A stretch of 64,000 nt of DNA from NCBI RefSeq assembly GCF_014202225.1, contig NZ_JACHGE010000006.1, positions 178,540-242,539 of the forward strand. Direction: 5' to 3'. The notes under the pieces are model-generated. The model searched no databases. It was not told the origin of the DNA and saw nothing but the letters and a program-made list of their open reading frames with translations. This stretch comes from Algibacter amylolyticus (GTDB lineage Bacteria > Bacteroidota > Bacteroidia > Flavobacteriales > Flavobacteriaceae). Positions 29,420 through 38,993 of this stretch are shown here, piece after piece. A program made the position numbers and the translations under genes. Positions within the stretch are counted from its first letter, which is position 1. Every line of letters starts with the position of its first letter.

Positions 29420-31336
29420 TTAGCTTACTGTTAATGAAATAAGCAGTTCCTTTATACCTTCTTCAAAAAATACTTCTAAAGGCAATGCTTCGACTCCTGG
29501 TACCATATTAAAAGTTCTACTACCTTCTATTTCTTTTATTTTTATTGATGCATTCGATTTAACTGTAACCAATCCGTCTCGTTTTTGTATCGTAATCTCT
29601 GTTTCACTTACCTTAGTTACTAGCTCATTATTAGGTGATATTATTGGTAAAACAAAAGCTGTTGGCTGTAAAATATCTTCTGTCGTTTTTACATGAACCT
29701 CCATTTTATCGCTTGTACATTTATACGCAATATTAAATTCTGCTGCTGTTTTTTCAACCACTTTTCTTTCAACATTCTTAAGTTTTACAATGGAAAGCAA
29801 CTCTATTGTATCATTATTATCTGTGCTCGAAACCGTAGCTGGCAAATCATAAAGGTTTGTGTACCACACACCATCTTTAAAAGTTTCAATACGAGGTGTT
29901 AAGGCAATATCTTTATTTGGTTGTGGTTGCTGATTATATGGCTCCACCATATGGTACTCCGCCATACTTGCGGCACATAAAAGTCCTACTTTATTATGAT
30001 ACAACGCACCTAACGCACCTCCTGAAGCTTGACGATAATCATATTTATAATGGTACTCGGCATCATAAGCACTAACGGTTCCTCTCCAATCACCTCTAGA
30101 AAAAAGATATACATCTAAATCTTTAAAATGTTTTACACCATCTGCTATGGTTCTTGGTAATGCTGTGTTTTTATTTATTTCTGGTAAATGTTGCCAATGA
30201 TCTAACATTGCAGCTAATGGTTTTGCATGTGCAAATGTGTGATGCACACAAGGTGGTATACCTGCAGATATAAAATGTGGTCCTCCATGAATTAAGCCAT
30301 CTGCTGTACAACGTTTTAACAACTCGGTGTTTTTTACTGCTGCTGTTCCAAAAGCAGGATTAATATGTGCCATCATACCAAATGCTGGCTGGCTACCATC
30401 GCAAGTTCTACTTCCCCAATAACTCCATTTATACATGCGGTTACCCCAACTATTATCCCATGCGCCATCTGGTAACATAAATTCTAAGTGACTGTTTAAA
30501 GATTTTGTTACTAATTGTAATAACTCCTCATCATTTTCTTTTAGAGCATACATTACAATGCTATTTAAAGACTCTTCTACATTGTAACCTAAATCAACTC
30601 CATTCAATCCCTTGGCACTTAACTTATTAGAGCTTTTTTTACATTCTCCAAATAAAAGGCCTTCATTTGGTGTAAAGTAAGATTTCACATCTTCTGCTAA
30701 CTCTTTACTTTTAGCTTTATATGCTTCGTTTTGCAACACATCTCCCATCAAACTTAAGCCATAAATAGCTGTTGCTCCATAATTAATATTTGTGAAATCG
30801 ATAGTAAACGTATCGTAAATATACTTACCAGAACGAGCTAATCGATTAGTCCAAGCTTTGCGCGTTTTTTCGTTTAAAACATGGGCATGATAATGTAAAG
30901 CCTCGGCTAAAGCAATAGCTCCAAAAATAGTGATGCCTTTCCATGATTTGGGATTAGGAATAACTGTCCATGCACCATTTTCTTGAGATACATTATTTTC
31001 TGCCCATGTCATGACTAACTCTGCAGCTTCAATATATTTTTTATCGCCTGATACATCGGCCATATATAAAAACGGATATACAGCATCCATACATCGGCCA
31101 TGAATATGGGAACAAGACGGACAACCTAATGCTCCATGTTCTTCTAAATTTTCTGGGTTATTAATTTGGACTTTTATCATACCATCGCACCAGTCTTTCA
31201 ATAAATCTGATATTAAATTTTCAAACTCTAAAGAATGCTCAGGATGATTTGAACAAGCGTTTATTATTCCTGCCATAGGAAGTGATAGTCCGATTCCTGC
31301 AAGGGCTGATAATTGCATAAAGTTGCGTCTTTCCAT
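29420..31336 (-). CDS. Secreted (alpha/alpha)-toroid protein, heparinase II/III-like; candidate ulvan-oligosaccharide lyase or dehydratase
   Basis: This 638-residue protein has an N-terminal MERRNFMQLSALAGIG, which looks like a Tat-type signal with a possible lipobox (NAC, Cys28). The first two thirds are helical with aromatic-rich repeats (HGRCMDAVYPFLYMAD, WAENNVSQENGAWTV), as in toroid lyases and hydrolases. The last third is beta-rich (about 430-638, with SGGALGALYHNK), like the heparinase II/III C-terminal sandwich. It follows PL28 by 142 bp and has its own operator. From memory, an oligosaccharide dehydratase has been described next to PL28 in the Formosa agariphila ulvan locus. Homology to it is plausible but unproven here. 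The gene converges with the AraC gene, leaving 10 bp between them. Confidence 0.6.
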   Translation of the reverse strand: MERRNFMQLSALAGIGLSLPMAGIINACSNHPEHSLEFENLISDLLKDWCDGMIKVQINNPENLEEHGALGCPSCSHIHGRCMDAVYPFLYMADVSGDKKYIEAAELVMTWAENNVSQENGAWTVIPNPKSWKGITIFGAIALAEALHYHAHVLNEKTRKAWTNRLARSGKYIYDTFTIDFTNINYGATAIYGLSLMGDVLQNEAYKAKSKELAEDVKSYFTPNEGLLFGECKKSSNKLSAKGLNGVDLGYNVEESLNSIVMYALKENDEELLQLVTKSLNSHLEFMLPDGAWDNSWGNRMYKWSYWGSRTCDGSQPAFGMMAHINPAFGTAAVKNTELLKRCTADGLIHGGPHFISAGIPPCVHHTFAHAKPLAAMLDHWQHLPEINKNTALPRTIADGVKHFKDLDVYLFSRGDWRGTVSAYDAEYHYKYDYRQASGGALGALYHNKVGLLCAASMAEYHMVEPYNQQPQPNKDIALTPRIETFKDGVWYTNLYDLPATVSSTDNNDTIELLSIVKLKNVERKVVEKTAAEFNIAYKCTSDKMEVHVKTTEDILQPTAFVLPIISPNNELVTKVSETEITIQKRDGLVTVKSNASIKIKEIEGSRTFNMVPGVEALPLEVFFEEGIKELLISLTVS

Positions 31337-31362
31337 AATTAACTACAATAAATTTTCAAATT

Positions 31363-31407
31363 GAAAAGTATTTAAAATTAAATTTTAATCTATCCTGTTT
31401 CATCCTG
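31363..31407 (-). promoter_or_regulatory. TCCTG direct-repeat operator and promoter of the toroid-protein gene
   Basis: TCCTG boxes start at 31393 and 31403. The -7-like octamer TACTTTTC (31370-31363, minus strand) begins 23 positions from the first box. The site lies directly beyond the terminator of the PL28 gene, so this gene has an independent promoter. Confidence 0.78.
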
Positions 31408-31420
31408 TAATACTTAATTA

Positions 31421-31451
31421 AAAAAGCCAGAACATAATTTTCTGGCTTTTT
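31421..31451 (-). terminator. Intrinsic terminator of the PL28 gene
   Basis: A perfect 12-bp stem (AAAAAGCCAGAA at 31421-31432 and its complement at 31440-31451) with a 7-nt loop ends in a T run on the minus strand. It lies 27 bp beyond the PL28 stop. Confidence 0.88.
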
Positions 31452-31477
31452 TAACAATTGATTTTTATTAAACTTTT

Positions 31478-33040
31478 TTATTTTATTACAAGCTTGGTAT
31501 TGTAGGCTTTATTAGCACCATCAACAACCCTAATAAGATAAACACCAGACTTAAATTGTCCATCATTAATTACCTTTAGATTTTCACCTTGAGACTCACT
31601 TTTAAAAACTGTTTTACCTAACATATCAAAAATTTCAACTTTTACTTGATTTAGGTTTTTAAAGGCCATAGTAAAGCTATTATTTGCCGGATTAGGAAAA
31701 ACGCGTACCTGTGAAGATACTAGCTTATTTTTACCTAAACTAAGAGACACACTTGTTGGAATAGATTCCCAAACGCTTCTAGTATCTGTATCATCAACTG
31801 AAATATGAGTTACCGTTCCATTGATGTCATGATACATGAATCTACCACTGGTACCGGATTCAAATCTATAAGTTTCCTCTACTTCATCATAGTGAATGGT
31901 CCATACTTTATCTCCATCACTTGCTGGTGGAGCTTTTGTAGTACTAACAACCACATAAGCACCTCCCGGGCCACCCGCACCTGGAGCACGGAGTATACCT
32001 AAAGTTTCACTATCTATATTAAAATAACTTCCGCTTTCTACAAAAGTCCAATGCGTATTTGGTGCCTCTCCTGAATCTGTCATAGTTACTGCTGTAGCAC
32101 TTGCGCCAGAATCGGTTAAAAATTGACCAGTGGCAACATTTCTTAATCTATAAATATCATCAGCTGGACCAGAATTACCAGTATCCATATCTACAACTTC
32201 TTCTTTTTGGTATGTGGTATTTGCCCATCTAATTTGAGCTCTACCTCCTTTAACCCTATAAGCGCCGTATCTAATACCGGATTCTGTTCCTTTTTCTGGT
32301 TCTGGAATATTCCAGTTGAAAGCATCGCCTCCAATTACAGCATCACAATAATGAATCTTTTTAGTAGCATCGTTAGGGTCTTCTCTAAAACCTACTTCTA
32401 ACTCAAAGTTTGTCTCTACATTTTTACTAACATTTTTTAGAAAAACGACTTCCCTACCACTTCCCTCGCCGCCTCGATACAAAATACGTTCGGCGTAAAT
32501 ATCGAATGACACTTGTTTATCTGAATCGGCACCCGTACCATAAACAGGTTTAGCTAGATATAAACAAATTGCTGGATCTGGAGAGCCTCCTCCTCCTGTA
32601 TGTTTACCCTTAGCCTGTGCTAAATAAGATCCATTTTGACCAAATGAACCAGCATCACCAACTTCAAGTATTCTAAAAACTCCTGTAAATCTAGCATAAC
32701 TACCCACACCTGTTTCTTGAGATCGACTAAGCGAGCGTTCCATTCTAGGTTGTAAAGTTGTTTCAAATTGATTTGAACCATCTGTAATATTGTAAACGCC
32801 CCAAGTTTTGTTGTAAACATTACTTTCTTTGTAATTTGCGTAACACGTACGATCATCGATTGTTCCTACATTAACCGGATTTGGTAAATCATAGGACGTT
32901 CTTGTAGCATTCTCGCCATCCGGATTACAAGTTGTATATGTTCCGGTGTCCTCATCTGGCGCCGATGTTTGTGCTGTTATAACAGCCGAAAACATTGCGA
33001 AACCAAATAATAACAAAAATTTAAAAGTATTTTTTTTCAT
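31478..33040 (-). CDS. PL28-type ulvan lyase with ricin-like module and T9SS signal
   Basis: This 520-residue secreted protein has a signal peptide at 1-24. The catalytic domain (about 26-283) contains [41 protein letters not shown] and [15 protein letters not shown] recognise these from the Nonlabens/Formosa PL28 ulvan lyases (jelly-roll fold). They cut ulvan by beta-elimination between sulfated rhamnose and uronate. A ricin/beta-trefoil-like module follows (about 296-427; HWTFVE, VWTIHY), then a T9SS sorting domain ([12 protein letters not shown] to the end, about 446-520). It is probably one of the enzymes that starts depolymerisation outside the cell. It has its own operator and a strong terminator, so it is a single-gene unit. 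Confidence 0.88.
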   Translation of the reverse strand: MKKNTFKFLLLFGFAMFSAVITAQTSAPDEDTGTYTTCNPDGENATRTSYDLPNPVNVGTIDDRTCYANYKESNVYNKTWGVYNITDGSNQFETTLQPRMERSLSRSQETGVGSYARFTGVFRILEVGDAGSFGQNGSYLAQAKGKHTGGGGSPDPAICLYLAKPVYGTGADSDKQVSFDIYAERILYRGGEGSGREVVFLKNVSKNVETNFELEVGFREDPNDATKKIHYCDAVIGGDAFNWNIPEPEKGTESGIRYGAYRVKGGRAQIRWANTTYQKEEVVDMDTGNSGPADDIYRLRNVATGQFLTDSGASATAVTMTDSGEAPNTHWTFVESGSYFNIDSETLGILRAPGAGGPGGAYVVVSTTKAPPASDGDKVWTIHYDEVEETYRFESGTSGRFMYHDINGTVTHISVDDTDTRSVWESIPTSVSLSLGKNKLVSSQVRVFPNPANNSFTMAFKNLNQVKVEIFDMLGKTVFKSESQGENLKVINDGQFKSGVYLIRVVDGANKAYNTKLVIK

Positions 33041-33067
33041 AGGTATCTCTTAATATATATTTTTTCT

Positions 33068-33112
33068 TAAAATTATAACTTTTAAAATTAAGGTGTATCC
33101 TGACCTGTCCTG
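33068..33112 (-). promoter_or_regulatory. TCCTG direct-repeat operator and promoter of PL28
   Basis: TCCTG boxes start at 33098 and 33108. The -7-like octamer TAATTTTA (33075-33068, minus strand) begins 23 positions from the first box, and the start codon is 28 bp further on. Confidence 0.8.
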
Positions 33113-33187
33113 CTGGAAATAAACCAATTGGTTTTTACTAAAAACAATCTATTCTCAAGGCTACAAACCAACTAAAATAACAAAGAA

Positions 33188-36100
33188 TTATTGCCACATT
33201 TTTAAAACCACAGGGCCGATTAATCCTGCAATCTCCAATTGAGTTTCATTATGTTTAGGCGGATTTGTAGTCCATGTTTTTTTATCACTTTTAGCACGTC
33301 TGTTATCAAAAATCAGTTGATTTCGCCAGGTATTCGTAACTTTTATTTCCAATTGATTAATTCCTTTTTTAAGTACGTTGCTAATATTAAAAGCATATGG
33401 CGGCGCCCAACGTGTACCTACTTTTTCGCCATTACACCATAATTCTGCTATATTTGAAACTACGCCCAAATCCATAATGGTGTACTTTTCAACTTTTTCA
33501 ACATTAATGCTTTTAGTGTATGTTAACGTTCCTGAATAATGCTTGATAGCATCGTGATTAAACTCTGATAGGGATTTTAATTCTGGTACCTCAACGGTTT
33601 CCGGAGTATCCCATCCACTTTCAAAACTTACTTTCCAATTGTTTTGAATTAACGTTTCATTAATAACTACGTCTATTAATTTAACACCTAGATTTTGATG
33701 TAATTTATAGGTTCCTGAATTTGATGCATAGACGTTTCCTTCATCAATTTTAACCTTAACTACTTTACTTTTTTTATCATGTAATCTATACCATCCAATT
33801 TCTGAGTTTAAAATATTTTCTTCTTGAAATTCTACTTTCGAAGTAAACACGTTTTTATCTCCTTTCGGAAAAACTAATATTGCACTTCCGTTGGCATCAA
33901 ATGAAATTGCAACATTGGTTCTTTGATTATCTTTACTCCAAACCATAGCCTCTTTTTGTTCTCCTGTAAAAGCATCCCAAATTTGCGGATATGTGTTTTT
34001 AACCCTAAAGCTTATTGCTACATCAATGGGTTCTTCATTTTTTGATGCTAGAAAGTAAATATCTGCATCCTTTGTTTTTCTATGAATCCAATTAATATCT
34101 ACTTTTTCTGATACAATTACATCCTTTGAAACATTTTCAGACTTTAAAACTTCTTCTAAGGATTTACCCCAATACACTTTCCCTTTTCCAGTTTGTTTTA
34201 CTCCTTCTTTACTGTTTCCCCACAATTCATTAGCTATTTTTCGAAGCTCAATTAAATCATCCTCATCATCCATTAAACTTGGCGAATCCTGTGGTTTGTC
34301 TCCTATAATTACAGCACCTTTTAAAACTAAGGCTTTTAGTTTCTTTGCTGTAGAAAGCAACATTTTATTAGAATCTCTAAGAAGAATAACACGATAATTT
34401 CCTGCATTTTCAACATGAATTTTACCATCTTCGACACTTAATTTATCGTGTAAAATTTCTGCATTTAAATAATCGAATCGATAGCCCTTAGGAAAGTAAT
34501 CTAAATCGAAAGGCGGTCGTTCAAAATGATCGCCGTAGTACCAAAGTACATCTGCTACATATTCGCCTTGTTGTAAAACATATTGATTTCTAGTTAAGTA
34601 ATCGGTCCAATCTTTCATATAGGGCCACCATGTTTGCTGCCTTACCAATGGAAATCCAATATGCCCTCCAAAACTAGATCCTGGATACACTTCTGTTTGT
34701 GGTGTGTGTGAAAACGTATGAAATACTAAGTGGTTAACACCTTTTGTAAAGTTATAATCTATTAAGTATTTAACAGAAAACGGGTGCTCATTCCATTTTA
34801 CACCCACCTGCGTGCAAGCCTCTGCTGCCAACACTGGTTTATTATATAAATGAGTTGCAGATGCAGCCGAAAAAATGGGTTTTGCATATTCGTTTTGAGC
34901 AGATGGTGATTTAGGATACCAAAACTCAGTCATAGGAATATCACTAACACCGTAGTATCGCATGGGGTCTATTGGTAAAACTTCTCCTCCTGCACCTTCG
35001 GTATACACCTCTGCTCCCATGTTATGAGCTACTGTGGCAAAATGTTTAAAAAAGTTATCTATAAAAACATCATCCATAGTATGCCTCAAGTCTCTTAAAA
35101 ACTTTGTACTAATTTCTGGGCTATCCACAATGTAGCCCATTGTAGCTGGCAAAAAGGGTACCATACTATATCCACGACGATTTTGAAATTCTTGAAATAA
35201 ATCGTCTGATTTAATTGTCCAAGTAGGCACATGGCTTTCCCAGCTATCTATTAATAAACCGTGCAACTTTCCGTCTCCAATTGGGCCACCATCTTTAATT
35301 AAATTACCTATCATCCCCTTTCGCAAATGATTTTCAATAGCAATTTTATCTAACTTACTAGATTCCCATCCCGTGGCTTCTGGTACAGCTGGTTTGTTTT
35401 TAAGCCTCATATTAACATGTCCAAAACGCACTATAGTCCAATTGCCTTCAGGAACATCCCAGTCCAATTTTCCTTCAGAAGTCATTTTATTGGTTAGGTT
35501 AATAATTTTATTAGATTTAATAATTGTATTTTCGGAATACTCATAAACCACATCTTTTTCTAAACTTCGTAAAGCTTTGGCTGCTTTTGCTTGATGATTA
35601 TGCAACATAGGCTTTGACGTTAGATGCATAAATTCTGGAGCAACGGAATGTTCTCCTTTAAAAGTAAAGACGAATTCGTTTGAAGTTGTTTCTGGAATTA
35701 CAAAAGTTAGTTTTTTACGTCTGTCATTCCAGTTTCCATTAGGAAAATTTATGGTAGTTATATCTTTTAATTTACCATCAACTACGGCCTGAACATTCAA
35801 TTTCGCCTCAACTTTAGGATATTCCTGATTCAATAAAATATGGCGCAAAGGCGGAAATACAATAGAGCGAATGGTTACAGGCGCATTAAATTTTGTTTTT
35901 ACCCAAGTATTATTACCATTAATTTTACAGGTTCCTTGAGCTCTGTAATCGGGTAAATCTAAATCTAATCTTGTTGTTGTGCGCGTAACAATTATTTTAG
36001 AATTGGGGTTAAAAATTTTTATCCAAGGTGCTGTTTTATTATTACTTTCAATTTTTACAGGGTTAAGAACAGCCATATCACTGCCTGCAGGTGTTGGAAA

Positions 36101-36658
36101 AGCAAGCACTTGAATATCTTTATAATTATATTCTGATTTTTTGTAAAGAGAATCTAATTCCAAAATTTGGTTGAATTCGGTTCCGCCAGATGTATGGTAA
36201 ACCGATTCTACAACTTCGCGTTGTGCTTCTTCAACCGGAACCCACGGACCACCTGTCATAGACCAACCAGGGCAATTTTGCATCGTAAATTTCAACCCCA
36301 ATCGTTTACACTCATCGGCGGTATGCCTAATCATATCTTCCCATTCGGGAGATAAAATTTTTATTTGATTTACCTCAGGATATGGTCTTCCGCTTTTGTT
36401 AAAAAGTTGAATACCTTGAAATCCCGCTTCTTTAATAGCTTCTAAATCTAAAGTTAGCCCTTCTTTACTAATATTATTACCATTAAGATGAAACCATGTT
36501 TCTGGGCGGTATTTTTTAGAAGGTGATTTGAAATTTTCACTTAATGTTTTAAAATCTATTGAATCATTATCCTTTAAAGCCTTATGAGTCTTATTGGATT
36601 GACAGTTATTAAATAGAGCAAACCCTAAAATTAACAATGGTACGAGTCCCTTTTTCAT
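33188..36658 (-). CDS. GH106-like alpha-L-rhamnosidase, large, lipoprotein
   Basis: This is a 1156-residue lipoprotein. An ATG at 36697 is in frame, but the signal peptide MKKGLVPLLILGFALFNNC starts at 36658, which I prefer. The GH106 start is RPETWFHLNGNNISKEG (about residues 46-62), followed by the first barrel strand AIKEAGFQGIQLF. The catalytic region includes GLLIDSWESHVPTW and EVYTEGAGGE. The C-terminal sugar-binding-like sandwich has IMDLGVVSNIAELWCNGEKVGTRWAPP in segments. It is longer than the GH106 at 14132-17032. It follows the terminator of the small secreted protein by about 80 bp and has no TCCTG repeat of its own, so it may be expressed by read-through or from a different promoter. 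Confidence 0.87.
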   Translation of the reverse strand: MKKGLVPLLILGFALFNNCQSNKTHKALKDNDSIDFKTLSENFKSPSKKYRPETWFHLNGNNISKEGLTLDLEAIKEAGFQGIQLFNKSGRPYPEVNQIKILSPEWEDMIRHTADECKRLGLKFTMQNCPGWSMTGGPWVPVEEAQREVVESVYHTSGGTEFNQILELDSLYKKSEYNYKDIQVLAFPTPAGSDMAVLNPVKIESNNKTAPWIKIFNPNSKIIVTRTTTRLDLDLPDYRAQGTCKINGNNTWVKTKFNAPVTIRSIVFPPLRHILLNQEYPKVEAKLNVQAVVDGKLKDITTINFPNGNWNDRRKKLTFVIPETTSNEFVFTFKGEHSVAPEFMHLTSKPMLHNHQAKAAKALRSLEKDVVYEYSENTIIKSNKIINLTNKMTSEGKLDWDVPEGNWTIVRFGHVNMRLKNKPAVPEATGWESSKLDKIAIENHLRKGMIGNLIKDGGPIGDGKLHGLLIDSWESHVPTWTIKSDDLFQEFQNRRGYSMVPFLPATMGYIVDSPEISTKFLRDLRHTMDDVFIDNFFKHFATVAHNMGAEVYTEGAGGEVLPIDPMRYYGVSDIPMTEFWYPKSPSAQNEYAKPIFSAASATHLYNKPVLAAEACTQVGVKWNEHPFSVKYLIDYNFTKGVNHLVFHTFSHTPQTEVYPGSSFGGHIGFPLVRQQTWWPYMKDWTDYLTRNQYVLQQGEYVADVLWYYGDHFERPPFDLDYFPKGYRFDYLNAEILHDKLSVEDGKIHVENAGNYRVILLRDSNKMLLSTAKKLKALVLKGAVIIGDKPQDSPSLMDDEDDLIELRKIANELWGNSKEGVKQTGKGKVYWGKSLEEVLKSENVSKDVIVSEKVDINWIHRKTKDADIYFLASKNEEPIDVAISFRVKNTYPQIWDAFTGEQKEAMVWSKDNQRTNVAISFDANGSAILVFPKGDKNVFTSKVEFQEENILNSEIGWYRLHDKKSKVVKVKIDEGNVYASNSGTYKLHQNLGVKLIDVVINETLIQNNWKVSFESGWDTPETVEVPELKSLSEFNHDAIKHYSGTLTYTKSINVEKVEKYTIMDLGVVSNIAELWCNGEKVGTRWAPPYAFNISNVLKKGINQLEIKVTNTWRNQLIFDNRRAKSDKKTWTTNPPKHNETQLEIAGLIGPVVLKMWQ

Positions 36659-36740
36659 GGTTTTCAAAATTTTATTTTTCAATGCTATTATATTCAATAT
36701 GATAAATTACACTCCTTTACCTAGTGGTATTAAAGCACAA

Positions 36741-36773
36741 AAAAAGCCATTTAAAATTTTTAAATGACTTTTT
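36741..36773 (-). terminator. Hairpin terminator after the small T9SS protein
   Basis: AAAAAGCCATTTAAAA pairs with the segment ending AAATGACTTTTT with one internal mismatch, and runs into T's on the minus strand. It lies just beyond the stop at 36796. The pairing is AT-rich, so termination may be partial. Confidence 0.65.
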
Positions 36774-36795
36774 ATAATTAATACAAGTTAACTAT

Positions 36796-37677
36796 TTACT
36801 GCTTAACTATTTTTTTGCTAAACTCAGCATTTTCGCTCTGAATCTTAACAATATAAAGACCGCTAGATAAAGCACTAGTATCTACATTTATATCAGATTC
36901 ATTAATAACTGCACGAGATAACACTTTTTTTCCTAATAGGCTATACACATTAACCTCTTTAATATTTGGAGATAAGCCTTTAATTGACAATTGGTTACTC
37001 ACAGGGTTTGAGATAAAAATTGAGCTTGTATCAAAATCTATTGTACTTAACGGAGCTACAAGATGGTATTGAAGAACATCAATACCTGCACCATCAAATT
37101 GAACAGCTTCTCCTGCAGCAGCTGGAATTACACCGTACCTAGAATTACCACCGAGTGTATTTTTTAGAAACAAGGCATTGTTTCCATCTGCTGGGTTAGA
37201 TCCATTGGCATCAGCAAGTCCCTCTGCATTAACTTTAGCTTTTCTTCTTTGAAACTGATCTAGCCCCGAATAATCTCCAGAATAGGTTATAGGATCTGTT
37301 GTATCATCGTATGCTACACTTTTCGGATCACCAGGTCTAACGGCAAGCGTTAAATTAGGATGAGCTGAGTCGTCTGTTGTACATAAGGTAACAGCTCCTA
37401 AACCAGTAATGTTTCCCGTAATTTCAATCAATCCCGTGTCTGCTGGGGTTCTATGACCTTTTATAGTCCAGAGTTGTGTTTCATCTTCACCTGGTAATTC
37501 TTCGGCCCATTCTACAGTACCTAAAGATGTATTAACTGTAATGTAAAGATTGGGAGATAAACCTGATGTTGAAATTTTATAAGTACCTTCCACTGAGTAT
37601 AATGCTTGGCCCTGTACTTGAAGCGCAAACATAGTTAGTAAAAAGAAAGCACTAATTTTTAAAGTAATTTTTTTCAT
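36796..37677 (-). CDS. Small T9SS-secreted protein of unknown function, possible ulvan-binding lectin
   Basis: This 293-residue protein has a signal peptide at 1-24 (ending in QGQ). A beta-rich domain follows (about 27-210) with ETQLWTIKGH, similar to the QxW motif of ricin-type trefoils. A T9SS sorting domain closes it (about 217-293, YIVKIQSENAEFSKKIVKQ end). I see no recognisable catalytic motif. It is a single-gene unit with its own TCCTG operator and terminator, expressed in parallel with PL28. It could be a surface or released glycan-binding protein, or an unrecognised lyase. Confidence 0.6.
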   Translation of the reverse strand: MKKITLKISAFFLLTMFALQVQGQALYSVEGTYKISTSGLSPNLYITVNTSLGTVEWAEELPGEDETQLWTIKGHRTPADTGLIEITGNITGLGAVTLCTTDDSAHPNLTLAVRPGDPKSVAYDDTTDPITYSGDYSGLDQFQRRKAKVNAEGLADANGSNPADGNNALFLKNTLGGNSRYGVIPAAAGEAVQFDGAGIDVLQYHLVAPLSTIDFDTSSIFISNPVSNQLSIKGLSPNIKEVNVYSLLGKKVLSRAVINESDINVDTSALSSGLYIVKIQSENAEFSKKIVKQ

Positions 37678-37705
37678 TGTTATTTTAGTTTTAGTTATTA
37701 TTAGT

Positions 37706-37750
37706 ACAATTTATAAAATCTTGTTAATTCTATTATCCTGTACTATCCTG
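37706..37750 (-). promoter_or_regulatory. TCCTG direct-repeat operator and promoter of the small T9SS protein
   Basis: TCCTG boxes start at 37736 and 37746 with a match close to consensus (TATCCTG at the distal end). The octamer TAAATTGT (37713-37706, minus strand) begins 23 positions from the first box; it is the least canonical of the -7-like elements. Confidence 0.74.
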
Positions 37751-37859
37751 TTCTTAAATTTAATAACAAACTAAAAATCATTAAAAATTTTAAAAAAAGC
37801 AATGAATTAGGCATACAAACTACAGCTTCAAAACATAAAAATTAATATATGAGTGTGCT

Positions 37860-38987
37860 TTAATTAAATTTTAAAACCTCACTACCTGCCATTAAAAAAG
37901 CACCGGTACCAAAATTTTGCCAAGAATCGGCAGATGCAGGTTCTGGGAATGCTCCAATATTTTGCACCCAACCTACGCGACCATCATCGTGTTGACATGC
38001 CGCTATAGCATGCCACGCTTTTTTGACTGCTGGTATGTGTTTTTTATCTAACAAACCATTATTTATACCCCAGGCTAAAGCAAATGTATGAAAACCACTT
38101 CCACTAACTTCTCCATGATTATACGATTCTGGAGAAAGCAAACTTGTTCTCCATAAACCATCTTCTGGCTGAATAGCTAATATTTTAGAAGCCATTTCTT
38201 TATAAAGTTTCTCGTAAAATGGACGGTGCTCATAATCTGTTGGCATATCATCCAAAATCAAAGCTAAACCGGCAATAACCCAGCCGTTTCCTCTAGACCA
38301 AAATACTTTTTTACCATTAGGTTCCTTACTGTCTTTTTCTGAGCCAGTCCAAACAAAACGCATATCTCTAGCAAATAACTGCTCTTCTTCATCATATAAC
38401 TGATTGTAAGTTTGCATATAAAACTTATGCATTTCATCTAAATACTTAGGTTGGTTAGTATGTTTAGCATATAAATTTAGGACTGGAGGTGCCATAAATA
38501 AAGCATCACACCACCACCATAATATGGTTTGCCCCATTTCATTCTTTCTATTACCAGCTTTCCATACATCATCTTCATAGAGATGTGCGTCTAGAAACTT
38601 TTTAGTAGGCTCTAAATCCACAAAGTTTTTTCTGCTATCTACCATATCAATATACAAATAGCTATACGAGATAGCAACATCGTCTGCATGGTGTAACCTA
38701 TTGTAAGTTTGCCAATTATTCCAATAGGCTTGGTTTTTTAAAGCAGCCATATACATCATATCATTGGTTGCTTTATGAGCTCTAGTTACACCTGTATAAT
38801 AAGCCCCAGCCGTCCAATCTGTTGGCGCAATAGCAAATATAGGGTGTGCTTCTTGCCACTCTAAAGCTTTTATCATAGAGGCTTTAACCTCTGCTTTATC
38901 TATGGGCTGCTCTTTGGTGATTTTTTGAGCGGTTGAACAATTAAATAATAATACAACGGCTACTAGTGTTAAAATCGTCTTATTCAT
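37860..38987 (-). CDS. GH105 unsaturated uronyl hydrolase, lipoprotein
   Basis: This 375-residue (alpha/alpha)6-barrel enzyme removes the 4,5-unsaturated uronate that lyases leave at the non-reducing end of oligosaccharides. The N-terminus carries a lipobox-like LFNC (Cys17). Conserved blocks are [13 protein letters not shown] (about 100-112), [13 protein letters not shown], whose Asp161 is the likely general acid, [13 protein letters not shown], and [12 protein letters not shown] near residue 296. Length is normal for GH105. It is the third gene of the GH43-GH3-GH105 operon, 6 bp after GH3. In ulvan degradation it would act directly on PL28 products. GH88 is less likely, given the GH105-type motifs. 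Confidence 0.92.
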   Translation of the reverse strand: MNKTILTLVAVVLLFNCSTAQKITKEQPIDKAEVKASMIKALEWQEAHPIFAIAPTDWTAGAYYTGVTRAHKATNDMMYMAALKNQAYWNNWQTYNRLHHADDVAISYSYLYIDMVDSRKNFVDLEPTKKFLDAHLYEDDVWKAGNRKNEMGQTILWWWCDALFMAPPVLNLYAKHTNQPKYLDEMHKFYMQTYNQLYDEEEQLFARDMRFVWTGSEKDSKEPNGKKVFWSRGNGWVIAGLALILDDMPTDYEHRPFYEKLYKEMASKILAIQPEDGLWRTSLLSPESYNHGEVSGSGFHTFALAWGINNGLLDKKHIPAVKKAWHAIAACQHDDGRVGWVQNIGAFPEPASADSWQNFGTGAFLMAGSEVLKFN

Positions 38988-38993
38988 TATGTC

